Below are positions 7,753 through 17,606 of a DNA stretch of 64,000 nucleotides, in pieces (the stretch's first letter is position 1; the number at the start of each line of letters is the position of its first letter). Under the pieces are notes generated by a model. It was not told the DNA's origin. It did not search any database and saw only the letters and a list, made by a program, of their open reading frames with translations. Made by a program: the position numbers and the translations under genes. Source of the DNA: Flavobacteriaceae bacterium UBA3591 (GTDB lineage: Bacteria; Bacteroidota; Bacteroidia; Flavobacteriales; Flavobacteriaceae); NCBI GenBank assembly GCA_002375695.1, contig DFMO01000010.1, positions 67,940 to 131,939 of the forward strand, given 5' to 3'.

Positions 7753-9654
7753 ATGAAGAATATTTTATGTATAGCTATACTGTTATGTACAGCATATGTA
7801 TCCTCACAAAATAATTACTCAATAGCTTCCATTCCTCAAGAACTCACTAAATATTCAAACAGTGTTTTGCTCGATGAAGCGGTGTTTATGGATATTTCAT
7901 CTTCTGGAAAAAATATTGTAAAAACACATCGGGTAATTGCGGTTTTAAATAAACTTGGTGACAACGATCCGCGGCTGTACGCTACCTACGATTTAAATTC
8001 AAAAGTAAAAAGCATTGAAGCTAAAGTTTATAATGCGCTGGGCCAAGAACTTGAGCATTTTAAAAAAAGAGATTTTACAGATGTAAGTCGTACGGGGATT
8101 AGTATTTACAGTGACGATCGTATAATGCATTTAAATTATACACCTACTACTTACCCTTATATTGTAGTGTTTACTTCGGAAGTAGTTTCTGGAGATACGG
8201 CCTTTTTACGCCCTTGGAGGCCACTAAAAGGTTATGCCGAAAGCGCACAAAAAAGTGTGATGAAAATCAAGTTTGACTCTTCAAACAAACCTAATTATGA
8301 CCCTCAAAACATAGATGGTTTTAATATTTCAATTTCGGAAACAGAGGATGAATTAACCTTTACTGCTACAAATTTAAGTGCTATTAGGTATGAAGAACAC
8401 AGTCCTGCACGTAGCAAAATTCTTCCAACCGTTTATTTAGCGCTCGATAATTTCACCTTAAAAGGAACAGCAGGCAGGGGAAAAGACTGGTCGGAATTTG
8501 GCTCATGGGTGGCCAACACCTTACTCGCCGATGTAAATAATTTACCAGAAGGAACCATTAAAAAAGTGCGAAGTTTAGTAGCAAACGAAACTACCAATGA
8601 AGACAAAGCACGGCTAATCTATCAATATGTTCAAGATAAAGTAAGGTATATAAGCATTCAAATAGGTATTGGTGGATGGAAACCTATGATGGCTGCCGAG
8701 GTTGATAAACTAAGCTATGGCGATTGTAAGGCGTTAACAATGTATACAAAATCGTTGTTAGATGCTGTAAACGTACCTTCCTACTATACGCTTGTAAATG
8801 CTGGGGATAATATTACTGAAATAAAGGAAGAGTTTACGTTTCCTTGGTTTAACCATGCCATTTTGGCAATTCCAAATAATGATGATTATACTTGGTTAGA
8901 ATGTACTAATCAAGATACTCCTTTTGGTTATATTGGCGACTTTACAGATGATCGCGATGTGTTGGTTATGACTCCGCAGGGCGGAAAGGTTGTACGTACA
9001 AAAGAGTATAAAACCGAAGAGAATCTTCAAGAAAATACCGTTGAAGTAAAAGTAGATCCTGCGGGAAATGTTACTGCGGTTTGCAAACGTGTGTCGCAAG
9101 GGCTACAGTACGATGACAAATATTTGCTTCCTAAGAAAAAGCAAGAAGATCTTGATAAATATTATAAAAAGCAGTGGAGCTACATTAATGGTTTTAGCAT
9201 TGACAATGTAAAACTTACTAATAATAGAGAGGATGTAATTTTTACTGAAGAATTGAAACTCGATATACCCAATTATGCAAATCCTGTAAGTAACGACTAT
9301 CTTTTTTGTGCCAATATTTTAAATCAACACCGTTACATTCCGCCTAGAATTGATACCCGCAAACAAAATCTTTACATAAGCAGTGGACGCATAGACAAAG
9401 ACACTGTAACTGTTGAAATTCCTGAAAATTTTGAGATTGACGGTTTACCCGAGGCAACAATACTCGAAACCAAATTTGGGAAATACGAGAATAATTTTGA
9501 GTTAACTTCAGAAAATAAATTAATCTACACCCGTAAAATGGTGTTGAACAAAGGAGAGTACCCGCCAACAGAATATGAAAATTTTCGAAACTTTCTTAGG
9601 TCGATTGCTCGTCTAGACAAAACAAAAATACTTCTAAAACAAAACGTACAATAA
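7753..9654 (+). CDS. DUF3857 / transglutaminase-like exported protein with intact Cys-His-acid triad
   Basis: A 633-aa protein with a signal peptide (about 1-19, SSQ). The N-terminal half (about 40-240) is a DUF3857 beta domain. The centre is a transglutaminase-like papain fold with Cys325 in YGDCKAL, His368 in FNHAIL and an acidic Glu383 in WLECTN, so the catalytic positions are occupied. The C-terminal part (about 430-620) is DUF3858-like. Such proteins are periplasmic or surface-exposed in Bacteroidota; substrates are unknown and could be peptide bonds or crosslinks. A related but catalytically altered copy starts 12 bp downstream. Confidence 0.83.
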   Translation: MKNILCIAILLCTAYVSSQNNYSIASIPQELTKYSNSVLLDEAVFMDISSSGKNIVKTHRVIAVLNKLGDNDPRLYATYDLNSKVKSIEAKVYNALGQELEHFKKRDFTDVSRTGISIYSDDRIMHLNYTPTTYPYIVVFTSEVVSGDTAFLRPWRPLKGYAESAQKSVMKIKFDSSNKPNYDPQNIDGFNISISETEDELTFTATNLSAIRYEEHSPARSKILPTVYLALDNFTLKGTAGRGKDWSEFGSWVANTLLADVNNLPEGTIKKVRSLVANETTNEDKARLIYQYVQDKVRYISIQIGIGGWKPMMAAEVDKLSYGDCKALTMYTKSLLDAVNVPSYYTLVNAGDNITEIKEEFTFPWFNHAILAIPNNDDYTWLECTNQDTPFGYIGDFTDDRDVLVMTPQGGKVVRTKEYKTEENLQENTVEVKVDPAGNVTAVCKRVSQGLQYDDKYLLPKKKQEDLDKYYKKQWSYINGFSIDNVKLTNNREDVIFTEELKLDIPNYANPVSNDYLFCANILNQHRYIPPRIDTRKQNLYISSGRIDKDTVTVEIPENFEIDGLPEATILETKFGKYENNFELTSENKLIYTRKMVLNKGEYPPTEYENFRNFLRSIARLDKTKILLKQNVQ

Positions 9655-9666
9655 ATACCAATAATT

Positions 9667-11685
9667 ATGAAATCAATCGTACTAACCGCGATCGCTCTTT
9701 TGTGTTTTTTCAATGTGGCTCAATCCCAAAACTATAAATTTGGAAAAGTTTCGAAGGAGGAATTATCACAAAAGCAACACCCCGAAGAACCCACTGCCGA
9801 TGCAGCAATTTTAAACCGTGAAATTTATACCTACTTTGAGTACTCAACAAACGATGGGTTTTACCTAGTTACTCAAGTATTAGAACGCGTTAAAATTTAC
9901 ACTAAAGAAGGTTTTGATTGGGCTACCAAAGAAATTGATCTTTACCAAGGTAAATCGAGTTCTCACGATGAAATTTTAGGCCTAAAAGCGTACACCTATT
10001 ATTTAAATAATAGCGGAAAAATAGAAGAAGTAAAGCTTAAAAAAGACGGTATGTTTGAGGAAAAGACGTCTAAATATATCCATAAGCTAAAATTTACAAT
10101 GCCAGATTTGCGCGAAGGATGTGTGATAGAGTATAAGTATACCATGAAATCTCCTTTTATTAGTAATATCGATGAATTTCGCTTACAGGAAACTATTCCT
10201 GTAGACAATGTTCAGGTTTCTTTTGCATCTCCAGAGTACTTTATTTTTAAAACTCATCAAAGAGGTTGGGTGCCTTACACAGTAAAAACGAGCTCGAGAA
10301 ATAAAACTGTAGCGCTATCAAATTCAACACAATACGATAGAGTAGGTAATGTTGTAAGTCGTGGGGGCGCTCGAGACTTAACTTTTAAGGAGGATGTTTA
10401 TACTATTAATCTAAGTGACGTTCCGGCACAAAAAGAAGAAGCGTATGCCGGAAATATAGATAATTATGTAACCGCCCTTAAATTTGAGTTGAGTTATGTA
10501 GATTTTCCGGGTTCTACTCAAAAATCATATTCAACCACGTGGGAAGACGTTTCAAAAGGTATTTATAGAGTAGACTCATTTGGCGGCGAATTATCTAAGA
10601 GTAATTATTTTAAAGATGATTTAAAAAACCTAATTAGCGGAATTAGTAATCCTGTTGAAAAAACAAATAAAATCTATTCGTTTTTGCTTAACAAAATGAC
10701 TTGGAACAAATATTTAGGCTACTATACCAGCGATGGTGTTAAAGATGCTTACAAAAAGGGGTCGGGTAATGTGGCCGAAATTAACCTTATATTAATAGCC
10801 ATGTTGCGTGAAGCAAACATAGATGCCAATCCGGTTTTGGTAAGTACTAAGGCCCACGGTATGCCACTTTTTCCTACTCGAAACGGATTTAATTATGTAA
10901 TTGCTGCAGTAAATCTCCCACAGGGTACGGTGCTGCTTGATGCAACAAATAAAGATGCCGATATGGGAGTTTTACGTACTCAAATTATGAATTGGAAAGG
11001 TCGTATAATTACAAAAGATGGAACTTCTAGCTGGATATCGCTTAATTCGCAAATTCCGGCTGTAAAAAGTGCTATGGTAAGCGCCGAAATTACACCAGAC
11101 CAATCTGTTGTGGGGAAAGCTCGAAATAGGTATACGGGTAACTACGCGTATCAATATAGAAGTAAATATAAAAATCTAAACGAAGACGCACAGCTCAAAG
11201 CGGTAGAAAAGGAAGCCAGACAAGCAGAGCTATCTAATTTAAATTTTAAAAACCTCAATACCTTGGGCAATCCTGTAAGTTTGGCGTATGATTTTGAAGT
11301 GATAGACGCAGTTGAAAACGTAGCGGGAAAACTGTATTTTTCGCCTATGGTTTTTATGGCTTCAAAGGAAAGTCCGTTTAAGCCTGAAAAGCGTCTTTAC
11401 CCTATAGATTATGGTTACCCAATGAAGGATCGATATATTATAAATATAGCTGTACCCGAAGGATATCAAGTAGAATCTTTGCCCGAAAATGCTATTGTTA
11501 AATTAGGGGAAAATACTGGCGAGTTTAAATACTTAATTTCGCAAATGGGTAACAATTTGCAACTGTCTGTTGAATTTTCTATTAATAAATCTTTTATTGC
11601 TGCTGAAGAATACGGAAATTTGAAAAAGTTTTACGAAGATTTAATTGCTAAACAAAACGAAAAGGTTGTACTTTCAAAATCATAA
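9667..11685 (+). CDS. DUF3857 / transglutaminase-fold exported protein, catalytic residues lost
   Basis: A 672-aa paralogue-like neighbour of the preceding gene, with signal peptide (cut near AQS, residue 20), an N-terminal DUF3857 domain and a central transglutaminase-like fold. Where the catalytic Cys is expected the sequence reads GSGNVAEINL (Val369), and where His is expected it reads GFNYVI (Tyr410). The acidic residue remains in LLDATN (Asp425). It is therefore probably not a protease or transglutaminase and may act as a binding partner of the intact neighbour. The stop overlaps the next start by one base (TAATG), indicating translational coupling to the MazG-like gene. Confidence 0.83.
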   Translation: MKSIVLTAIALLCFFNVAQSQNYKFGKVSKEELSQKQHPEEPTADAAILNREIYTYFEYSTNDGFYLVTQVLERVKIYTKEGFDWATKEIDLYQGKSSSHDEILGLKAYTYYLNNSGKIEEVKLKKDGMFEEKTSKYIHKLKFTMPDLREGCVIEYKYTMKSPFISNIDEFRLQETIPVDNVQVSFASPEYFIFKTHQRGWVPYTVKTSSRNKTVALSNSTQYDRVGNVVSRGGARDLTFKEDVYTINLSDVPAQKEEAYAGNIDNYVTALKFELSYVDFPGSTQKSYSTTWEDVSKGIYRVDSFGGELSKSNYFKDDLKNLISGISNPVEKTNKIYSFLLNKMTWNKYLGYYTSDGVKDAYKKGSGNVAEINLILIAMLREANIDANPVLVSTKAHGMPLFPTRNGFNYVIAAVNLPQGTVLLDATNKDADMGVLRTQIMNWKGRIITKDGTSSWISLNSQIPAVKSAMVSAEITPDQSVVGKARNRYTGNYAYQYRSKYKNLNEDAQLKAVEKEARQAELSNLNFKNLNTLGNPVSLAYDFEVIDAVENVAGKLYFSPMVFMASKESPFKPEKRLYPIDYGYPMKDRYIINIAVPEGYQVESLPENAIVKLGENTGEFKYLISQMGNNLQLSVEFSINKSFIAAEEYGNLKKFYEDLIAKQNEKVVLSKS

Positions 11686-12011
11686 TGGATATAAAAAACG
11701 CACAGGAAGAAGTAGATAAATGGATTAAAAAGCACGGTGTTCGGTATTTTAACGAACTCACCAATATGGCGCAACTTACCGAAGAGGTTGGCGAGGTGGC
11801 CCGTATCATTGCGCGTAGATATGGCGAACAAAGTGAAAAAGAAAGCGATAAAAATAAAGACCTCGGCGAAGAGCTTGCCGATGTAGTTTTTGTGGTACTT
11901 TGTCTGGCTAATCAAACGGGTGTGAATCTTGAGGAGGCATTTAATAAAAAGTTAGATTTAAAAACAAAGCGTGACCACGATAGGCATCACAGCAACGAAA
12001 AACTAAAATAA
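11685..12011 (+). CDS. MazG-like nucleotide pyrophosphohydrolase
   Basis: A 108-aa all-alpha NTP pyrophosphohydrolase of the MazG/dCTPase class. The magnesium-binding acidic motifs are EEVGE (33-37) and EELAD (62-66), the usual ExxE...ExxD arrangement. Members hydrolyse non-canonical or excess nucleoside triphosphates to the monophosphate and PPi in the cytoplasm. The exact nucleotide is not predictable. It is coupled to the upstream gene by a one-base overlap and is followed 3 bp later by a small membrane protein. Confidence 0.88.
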   Translation: MDIKNAQEEVDKWIKKHGVRYFNELTNMAQLTEEVGEVARIIARRYGEQSEKESDKNKDLGEELADVVFVVLCLANQTGVNLEEAFNKKLDLKTKRDHDRHHSNEKLK

Positions 12012-12014
12012 CGC

Positions 12015-12257
12015 ATGTTTAAGAAAGTTATAAATACACCTGGTTTTTGGAAATCGGTTTTTGCTTTAACCATAGCTTCGGCTGTGTTATTCACTATTAT
12101 TAAATGGGCGTTAGATGGTTTTGACTTTGCATTTTTAACAGATGGCGACCCATTGTTGTTTTTAGTTTTAGTCTTAATTGGTTCTTTTTGTTATGGGTTT
12201 TTAGTAACTTTTGGAAAGTTTAGATCCAAATTGAAAGAAAACGAACCTCGAGAATGA
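12015..12257 (+). CDS. small two-helix membrane protein of unknown function
   Basis: An 80-aa protein with two hydrophobic segments (about residues 12-30 and 44-66) and a short charged C-terminus (KFRSKLKENEPRE). I do not recognise a named family. It is retained as a gene because it sits in a tight row, 3 bp after the MazG-like gene and overlapping aroA by 4 bp (ATGA), and because its composition is that of a real membrane protein. It may simply ride with the operon. Confidence 0.75.
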   Translation: MFKKVINTPGFWKSVFALTIASAVLFTIIKWALDGFDFAFLTDGDPLLFLVLVLIGSFCYGFLVTFGKFRSKLKENEPRE

Positions 12258-13486
12258 AACTGGAGCTTGCACGTGGAAATTTCCCTTTAAATAATATTTC
12301 GATTGATATTGGTGGTTCCAAAAGCGAATCCAACCGTTTATTAATTTTACAGTCGCAACTTGCTAATATTGGTATAAAAAACCTTTCGCAAAGTGACGAT
12401 ACAAAAGTATTGCAGGAAGCTTTAAAAGTTTCAAGAGGAATTATAGATATAGGCCACGCGGGCACTGCTATGCGATTTTTGACCGCCTACTTTTCGGCCC
12501 AACCAAATATTGATGTAATCCTAATGGGTAGCCAGCGCATGCACAATCGCCCCATAGGCGTTTTGGTAGATGCTTTACGAAAATTAGGCGCTAATATTTC
12601 ATATTTAAAAACTGAAGGATACCCACCTTTAAAAATTATTGGTAACACCTTGGTAAAAGATATTGTATCAATAAATTCGGGGGTAAGTAGCCAGTATATT
12701 TCGGCGCTATTGCTTATTGCGCCTTCGCTTCCCAATGGACTAAAGTTAAGTTTGGATGGCAAAATTACATCATTGCCTTATATTGAAATGACGCTTTCAC
12801 TTTTAAAACAAACGGGAATTTCGAGTAGTTTTAACGGGCGGCAAATTACAATTTCACCAGTTAAAAATAAGGTAAGTGCTACGCTCCAAATTGAATCGGA
12901 TTGGAGTTCAGCCTCGTATTTTTATAGTTTGGTAGCTTTATCTAATAACTGTAAAATTACCCTTTTCAGCTTTAATAAAACAAGTGTACAAGGCGATGCG
13001 GCCCTAGTGCAAATTTATGAGGCATTGGGAGTAGAAACTACTTTTAATACGGTTAAAAAAACCATTACAATTTCAAAAAAGAAGGGCGAATTGGCAGATA
13101 CCCTTATGCTAGATTTATCAAACACACCAGATTTAGCGCAAACTATTGCAGTAACTTGTTTTGGCTTGGGGATTACTTGCCGTCTGTGGGGGTTGCAAAC
13201 TTTAAAAATTAAGGAAACCGATAGGCTTTTCGCATTAAAAAACGAACTCGAAAAAATGGGCGCCTCGGTAAAAATTGACGATGAATCTATTTATGTAGAA
13301 CGCCTTGGAGCAATTAAGGGAAATATGCAAATTGAAACCTACCAAGACCACAGAATGGCAATGGCATTTGCGCCTTTGGCGATTATTGTCAATTTATCCA
13401 TCGCCAATCCCGAAGTTGTATCAAAATCATATCCCAAATTTTGGCAAGATTTAAGCAAAACTGGTATTAATTGTGTTGAAAAATAA
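12254..13486 (+). CDS. aroA: 3-phosphoshikimate 1-carboxyvinyltransferase (EPSP synthase)
   Basis: A 410-aa enzyme of the shikimate pathway joining PEP to shikimate 3-phosphate. Visible family features are the N-terminal GGSKSESNRLLIL, with substrate-contacting Lys23 and Arg28, the GHAGTAMRFLTAY segment (PEP-binding GTAxRF) and KETDRL near the C-terminal domain. Length is slightly short of the approximately 427 aa of E. coli, as usual for the Bacteroidota. The start overlaps the preceding stop by 4 bp. With the DAHP synthase/chorismate mutase 7 kb upstream, two separate pieces of aromatic biosynthesis lie in the window. Confidence 0.95.
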   Translation: MKLELARGNFPLNNISIDIGGSKSESNRLLILQSQLANIGIKNLSQSDDTKVLQEALKVSRGIIDIGHAGTAMRFLTAYFSAQPNIDVILMGSQRMHNRPIGVLVDALRKLGANISYLKTEGYPPLKIIGNTLVKDIVSINSGVSSQYISALLLIAPSLPNGLKLSLDGKITSLPYIEMTLSLLKQTGISSSFNGRQITISPVKNKVSATLQIESDWSSASYFYSLVALSNNCKITLFSFNKTSVQGDAALVQIYEALGVETTFNTVKKTITISKKKGELADTLMLDLSNTPDLAQTIAVTCFGLGITCRLWGLQTLKIKETDRLFALKNELEKMGASVKIDDESIYVERLGAIKGNMQIETYQDHRMAMAFAPLAIIVNLSIANPEVVSKSYPKFWQDLSKTGINCVEK

Positions 13487-13561
13487 AGCGTGAATTCGGT
13501 GAGTTTTTGTTGCATATTTTAGGCCGAAAAAAACATTTCGTAATAATAATCAGTTAATTAC

Positions 13562-13593
13562 TTGACAACGCCTAGTTGGAGGTTGTATATTTG
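13562..13593 (+). promoter_or_regulatory. queA promoter (TTG - 21 bp - TATATTTG)
   Basis: TTG at 13562-13564 and TATATTTG at 13586-13593 are separated by 21 bp, a textbook Bacteroidota promoter. It lies 33 bp upstream of the queA start, indicating that queA is transcribed independently of aroA. Confidence 0.75.
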
Positions 13594-13625
13594 CAACTTT
13601 TTAAAATCTATAGACACTACGCATT

Positions 13626-14681
13626 ATGGGAATGAAACTTTCAAATTTCAATTTTGACCTGCCAAAGGAATTATTGGCTGAGTATCCGGCACCAAACCGT
13701 GACGAGTCACGATTAATGGTTCTCAACCGAAAAACACAGACTATTGAGCACAAAATGTTCAAAGATCTAATTGATTATTTTGAAGAAGATGATGTATTGG
13801 TAACCAATAATACCAAAGTTTTTCCAGCACGATTATTCGGAAATAAAGAAAAAACTGGGGCTAGAATCGAAGTTTTTTTACTTAGAGAGTTAAATTCTGA
13901 AACGCGTTTATGGGATGTTTTGGTAGACCCTGCTCGTAAAATTAGAATTGGTAATAAATTGTACTTTGGCGACGATGAAACACTTGTGGCAGAGGTTATA
14001 GATAATACCACTTCGCGCGGTAGAACTTTGCGTTTCCTTTTTGATGGTTCATATGAAGAGTTTAGAAATAAATTGACTGAGCTTGGCGAAACACCGCTTC
14101 CAAAATATATAAAAAGAGAAGTTGAACCAGATGATGCAGATAGATATCAAACTATTTACGCAAAAAAAGAAGGTGCTGTTGCAGCGCCAACGGCTGGACT
14201 TCACTTTTCAAAACACCTTTTAAAGCGTCTTGAAATTAAAGGAGTAAACGTTGCCGAAGTAACCCTTCACGTAGGTTTAGGTACGTTTAGTTCGGTTGAA
14301 GTTGAAGATCTTTCGAAACATAAAATGGACTCGGAAGAAATGGAGATTAATCAACAAGCCGTAGATATTATCAATAAAGGAATTGAAAGAAAAAAACGCG
14401 TATGCGCTATTGGTACAACAGCAATGCGTGCCTTGGAGAGTTCGGTTTCTTCAAACCACACATTAAATCCTTATAAAGGTTGGACAAATAAATTTATTTT
14501 TCCACCGTATGATTTTAGCATTGCAAACGCTATGGTTACAAACTTCCATACGCCAAAATCAACCCTTTTAATGATGGTTTCTGCCTTTGCAGGTCACGAC
14601 TTTATAAAAGAAGCGTACGCCGAAGCAGTAAAAGAAAAATATAGATTTTATACCTATGGCGACGCTATGTTGATTATCTAA
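13626..14681 (+). CDS. queA: tRNA preQ1(34) S-adenosylmethionine ribosyltransferase-isomerase
   Basis: A 351-aa enzyme that transfers and isomerises the ribosyl group of SAM onto preQ1 at tRNA position 34, giving epoxyqueuosine. Recognised from MKLSNFNFDLPKELLAEYPAP at the N-terminus, AAPTAGLHFS, EVTLHVGLGTF and NFHTPKSTLLMMVSAFAG near the C-terminus. The start could be 13626 (MGMKL) or the second ATG at 13632; the latter aligns better with the usual MKLSxFxFDLP start. It has its own promoter and a strong terminator, so it is monocistronic. Confidence 0.96.
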   Translation: MGMKLSNFNFDLPKELLAEYPAPNRDESRLMVLNRKTQTIEHKMFKDLIDYFEEDDVLVTNNTKVFPARLFGNKEKTGARIEVFLLRELNSETRLWDVLVDPARKIRIGNKLYFGDDETLVAEVIDNTTSRGRTLRFLFDGSYEEFRNKLTELGETPLPKYIKREVEPDDADRYQTIYAKKEGAVAAPTAGLHFSKHLLKRLEIKGVNVAEVTLHVGLGTFSSVEVEDLSKHKMDSEEMEINQQAVDIINKGIERKKRVCAIGTTAMRALESSVSSNHTLNPYKGWTNKFIFPPYDFSIANAMVTNFHTPKSTLLMMVSAFAGHDFIKEAYAEAVKEKYRFYTYGDAMLII

Positions 14682-14701
14682 AAACACTTAAGTTACTATT
14701 T

Positions 14702-14732
14702 AAAAAATCCCGATTAATATCGGGATTTTTTA
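14702..14732 (+). terminator. intrinsic terminator of queA
   Basis: An inverted repeat AATCCCGAT / ATCGGGATT with a TAAT loop is followed by TTTTTTA, 21 bp after the queA stop. Confidence 0.88.
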
Positions 14733-14814
14733 TTTTACAAGCATTTGGCTTTTAATTGTCGGTTTAATCTTTTACCTTAGTAATCCTTTAATTTTAAACT
14801 AACTACCTAATAGA

Positions 14815-16473
14815 ATGAGAAAATTAATACTTTTCTGCATTTTATGTTTTCACATGCTAGTTGCCTTTTCGCAAGGTGAAGGGGGCAATATGCCCGAAAG
14901 TTGGGATTTAAATTTACAAGACCAGCCAGAGGTAATTGAGCTTCCGGCTTTGGATTACCAACTAATTGCCCAGCAAGACAGTATTAACGATTTAGATAAA
15001 TCACAGCCTTGGCGTTATGGCGTTGAAATTCCTATTGATATAAATTCGAACACCGATGGCCTGTGGACAACCTTACCAAATGGCGCAAAAATTTGGCGCG
15101 CAACCATAGCCTCGACAGATGCTGTAAACCTAAGTGTTAATTTTGGCGATTTTTATTTGCCTGCCGGAAGTAGACTTCAGCTTTACAATCAAGAACGAAC
15201 CGATATTACTCGAACTTTTACAAGTTTTCACAACCGTAAAGACGGTAAATTGGGTACGTGGTTTGTAGAAGGCAATACCATTTGGATTGAATATTACCAA
15301 CCGCCTGCTACAAGCGAGAATCCTAGGCTACAGTTGTCGAGCGTAATTCACGGTTATAGATTGGGCCGTGTAAATGCGGCGGTTAATGCCAGCCGTGGAA
15401 TCAATGATTCTGGCGATTGTAATTACGATGTAAATTGTTCTATTGGTAACGATTTTGACGATAAAAAAGACTTAGTTAAAAAGGCTGTTGCCTTACTTAA
15501 TTTAGGAAATGGTTATTTGTGTTCGGCAGCCTTAGTAAACAATACCAAAAACGATAAAACTCCTTTTCTATTAACCGCCAATCACTGTTTAACCAATAGT
15601 AGTCCTGCGTTGTGGTCTGTTAGGTTCAATTGGGTGAGTCCTGCTCCCGTTTGTGGAACAAGTGGCAATAGTGGCAATGTTCAAACCAATTTTACCATTA
15701 GTGGGGCTAGCTTAAAGGCTAATAATAGTAAAAGTGACTTTGCGTTGGTTCAACTTTTTGAACAAATTCCAGATTCTTGGGATGTTGCATTTGCCGGATG
15801 GGATAATACCGATACCGATCCATTGTTTGAAGTAGGAATACATCATCCAAATGGCGATATTATGAAAATATGTAGAGACGATTCGGGCGCGACTAAAGTA
15901 GATGCTAACGGTACCGATGTATGGTTAATTGGCGGTGGTAACCACGGAAGTGGAAACGGTTGGGAAATTGGAACTACCGAAAGTGGTTCGTCTGGTTCTC
16001 CTTTATTTGATGAAAATGGCCGAATTATTGGGCAATTGTTCGGCGGGCAATCTGCTTGTATTGGTTTAGAAAACAATAGAGAATACGATATTTATGGTAG
16101 GTTTGGTGTATCGTGGAATGCGGGCAGCACACCACAATCGCGATTAATGGAATGGTTAGATCCAATAAATTCGGGTCAAACCACCGTTGAAACTATTCAA
16201 AACCTCTTAAATATTCCGGAGTTCGACCCTATTGGCAACCTTAAAATATATCCAAACCCTGCGAGTACAACCCTTACAATTGTAAACAACAGATATCCTA
16301 ATTTATCATATCAATTTATTAATGTGGTGGGACAACGTATACAGTCAGGTTCGGTTTCAAATACTATGAACACCATCAATGTTTCTAACCTAATGGAGGG
16401 TGTGTATTTTCTTTATTTGATAGATGAAGATTCCAAAGACTCTATCACAAAGAAGATAGTAATTCAAAAATAA
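14815..16473 (+). CDS. secreted Lys-C-like serine endopeptidase with T9SS sorting domain
   Basis: A 552-aa protein. A signal peptide (1-20, cut after FSQ) is followed by a prodomain (about 21-200) and a trypsin-fold protease with His257 (LLTANHC), Asp308 (SDFALV) and Ser393 (SGSSGSPLF). GIHHPNGDIMK (341-351) is the segment typical of lysyl endopeptidases of the Achromobacter protease I type. The C-terminus (about 477-552) is a type A T9SS sorting domain beginning KIYPNPAS and ending KKIVIQK. It should be exported through the outer membrane by the T9SS. Six or more cysteines in the protease part suggest disulphides. Lys specificity is an inference from similarity. Confidence 0.87.
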   Translation: MRKLILFCILCFHMLVAFSQGEGGNMPESWDLNLQDQPEVIELPALDYQLIAQQDSINDLDKSQPWRYGVEIPIDINSNTDGLWTTLPNGAKIWRATIASTDAVNLSVNFGDFYLPAGSRLQLYNQERTDITRTFTSFHNRKDGKLGTWFVEGNTIWIEYYQPPATSENPRLQLSSVIHGYRLGRVNAAVNASRGINDSGDCNYDVNCSIGNDFDDKKDLVKKAVALLNLGNGYLCSAALVNNTKNDKTPFLLTANHCLTNSSPALWSVRFNWVSPAPVCGTSGNSGNVQTNFTISGASLKANNSKSDFALVQLFEQIPDSWDVAFAGWDNTDTDPLFEVGIHHPNGDIMKICRDDSGATKVDANGTDVWLIGGGNHGSGNGWEIGTTESGSSGSPLFDENGRIIGQLFGGQSACIGLENNREYDIYGRFGVSWNAGSTPQSRLMEWLDPINSGQTTVETIQNLLNIPEFDPIGNLKIYPNPASTTLTIVNNRYPNLSYQFINVVGQRIQSGSVSNTMNTINVSNLMEGVYFLYLIDEDSKDSITKKIVIQK

Positions 16474-16501
16474 TTCAACATTTTATAAATCACATTGTTA
16501 A

Positions 16502-16537
16502 GGCGCTTTTTCTAAATTTGAAAAAGTGTCTTTTTTT
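16502..16537 (+). terminator. intrinsic terminator after the protease gene
   Basis: GGCGCTTTTTC (16502-16512) pairs with GAAAAAGTGTC (16520-16530), with two G-U pairs and a 7-nt loop, and runs into seven T (16531-16537). Confidence 0.78.
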
Positions 16538-16563
16538 ACTTTTAAATACAGTAATTTTGCACG

Positions 16564-17604
16564 ATGAATTCAAAGAAAAAAGATATACGTGCCCTTTCAA
16601 AAGAAGAACTTAGAGATTTTTTTGAAAGTATAGGCGATAAAGCTTTTCGCGGTACTCAAGTGTATGATTGGTTGTGGAGCAAAGGGATTCATAGCTTTGA
16701 TGAAATGACTAATCTCTCTAAGGAGACGCGAGCTCATTTAGACGAAAATTTCGTAATAAACCATATTAAGGTAGATTCTATACAAAAGAGTAATGATGGT
16801 ACCATTAAAAACGCTGTAAAGCTGCACGATGACTTTGTTGTAGAGTCGGTTTTAATTCCTACTAAAAGTAGAACAACTGCCTGCGTTTCGTCGCAAGTTG
16901 GGTGTAGTTTAGACTGCAAATTTTGTGCAACTGCCAAGCTAAAAAGAATGCGCAATTTAAATCCCGATGAAATCTACGATCAAGTAGTAGCCATAGATAA
17001 AGAAAGTAAGTTGTACCACGACAAGCCGCTTTCTAACATTGTTTTTATGGGAATGGGTGAACCGCTTATGAACTACAAAAACGTGCTTGAATCTATTGAA
17101 AAAATTACCTCAGACGAAGGTTTGGGTATGTCGCCCAAAAGAATTACGGTTTCTACCTCGGGCGTGCCAAAAATGATTAAAAAATTGGCAGACGACGAAG
17201 TTAAATTTCACCTTGCCGTGTCTTTGCATTCTGCTATTCAAGAAACGCGAGAACAAATTATGCCATTTGCTAAAAATTTTACATTAGTAGATTTACGCGA
17301 GGCACTTGAATATTGGTATCACAAAACGAAACGCAAAGTAACTTATGAGTACATTGTTTGGAGAGGTATTAACGATAAATGGGCAGACGTTGAAGCCTTG
17401 GTTACCTTTTGTAAATATGTGCCTTGTAAAGTAAATATAATTGAGTACAATCCTATTGATGACGGGCAGTTTCAGCAAGCTTCACCTACTATTATTGAAG
17501 ATTACATTCAAGCCTTGGAACACAACAGAATTCCGGTAACTGTTAGGCGCAGTAGAGGAAAAGATATTGACGCAGCTTGCGGACAATTAGCAAACAAACA
17601 ATAA
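16564..17604 (+). CDS. rlmN: dual-specificity rRNA/tRNA adenine C2-methyltransferase RlmN
   Basis: A 346-aa radical SAM enzyme methylating C2 of A2503 in 23S rRNA and A37 in some tRNAs. The iron-sulphur ligands are Cys114, Cys118 and Cys121 in CSLDCKFC. The C-terminal catalytic Cys339 is in DAACGQL, and GMGEPLMNY is the SAM-binding GGE-like segment. Length and motif order are normal. It is monocistronic, bounded by the protease terminator upstream and a shared bidirectional hairpin downstream. Confidence 0.97.
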   Translation: MNSKKKDIRALSKEELRDFFESIGDKAFRGTQVYDWLWSKGIHSFDEMTNLSKETRAHLDENFVINHIKVDSIQKSNDGTIKNAVKLHDDFVVESVLIPTKSRTTACVSSQVGCSLDCKFCATAKLKRMRNLNPDEIYDQVVAIDKESKLYHDKPLSNIVFMGMGEPLMNYKNVLESIEKITSDEGLGMSPKRITVSTSGVPKMIKKLADDEVKFHLAVSLHSAIQETREQIMPFAKNFTLVDLREALEYWYHKTKRKVTYEYIVWRGINDKWADVEALVTFCKYVPCKVNIIEYNPIDDGQFQQASPTIIEDYIQALEHNRIPVTVRRSRGKDIDAACGQLANKQ

Positions 17605-17606
17605 AA

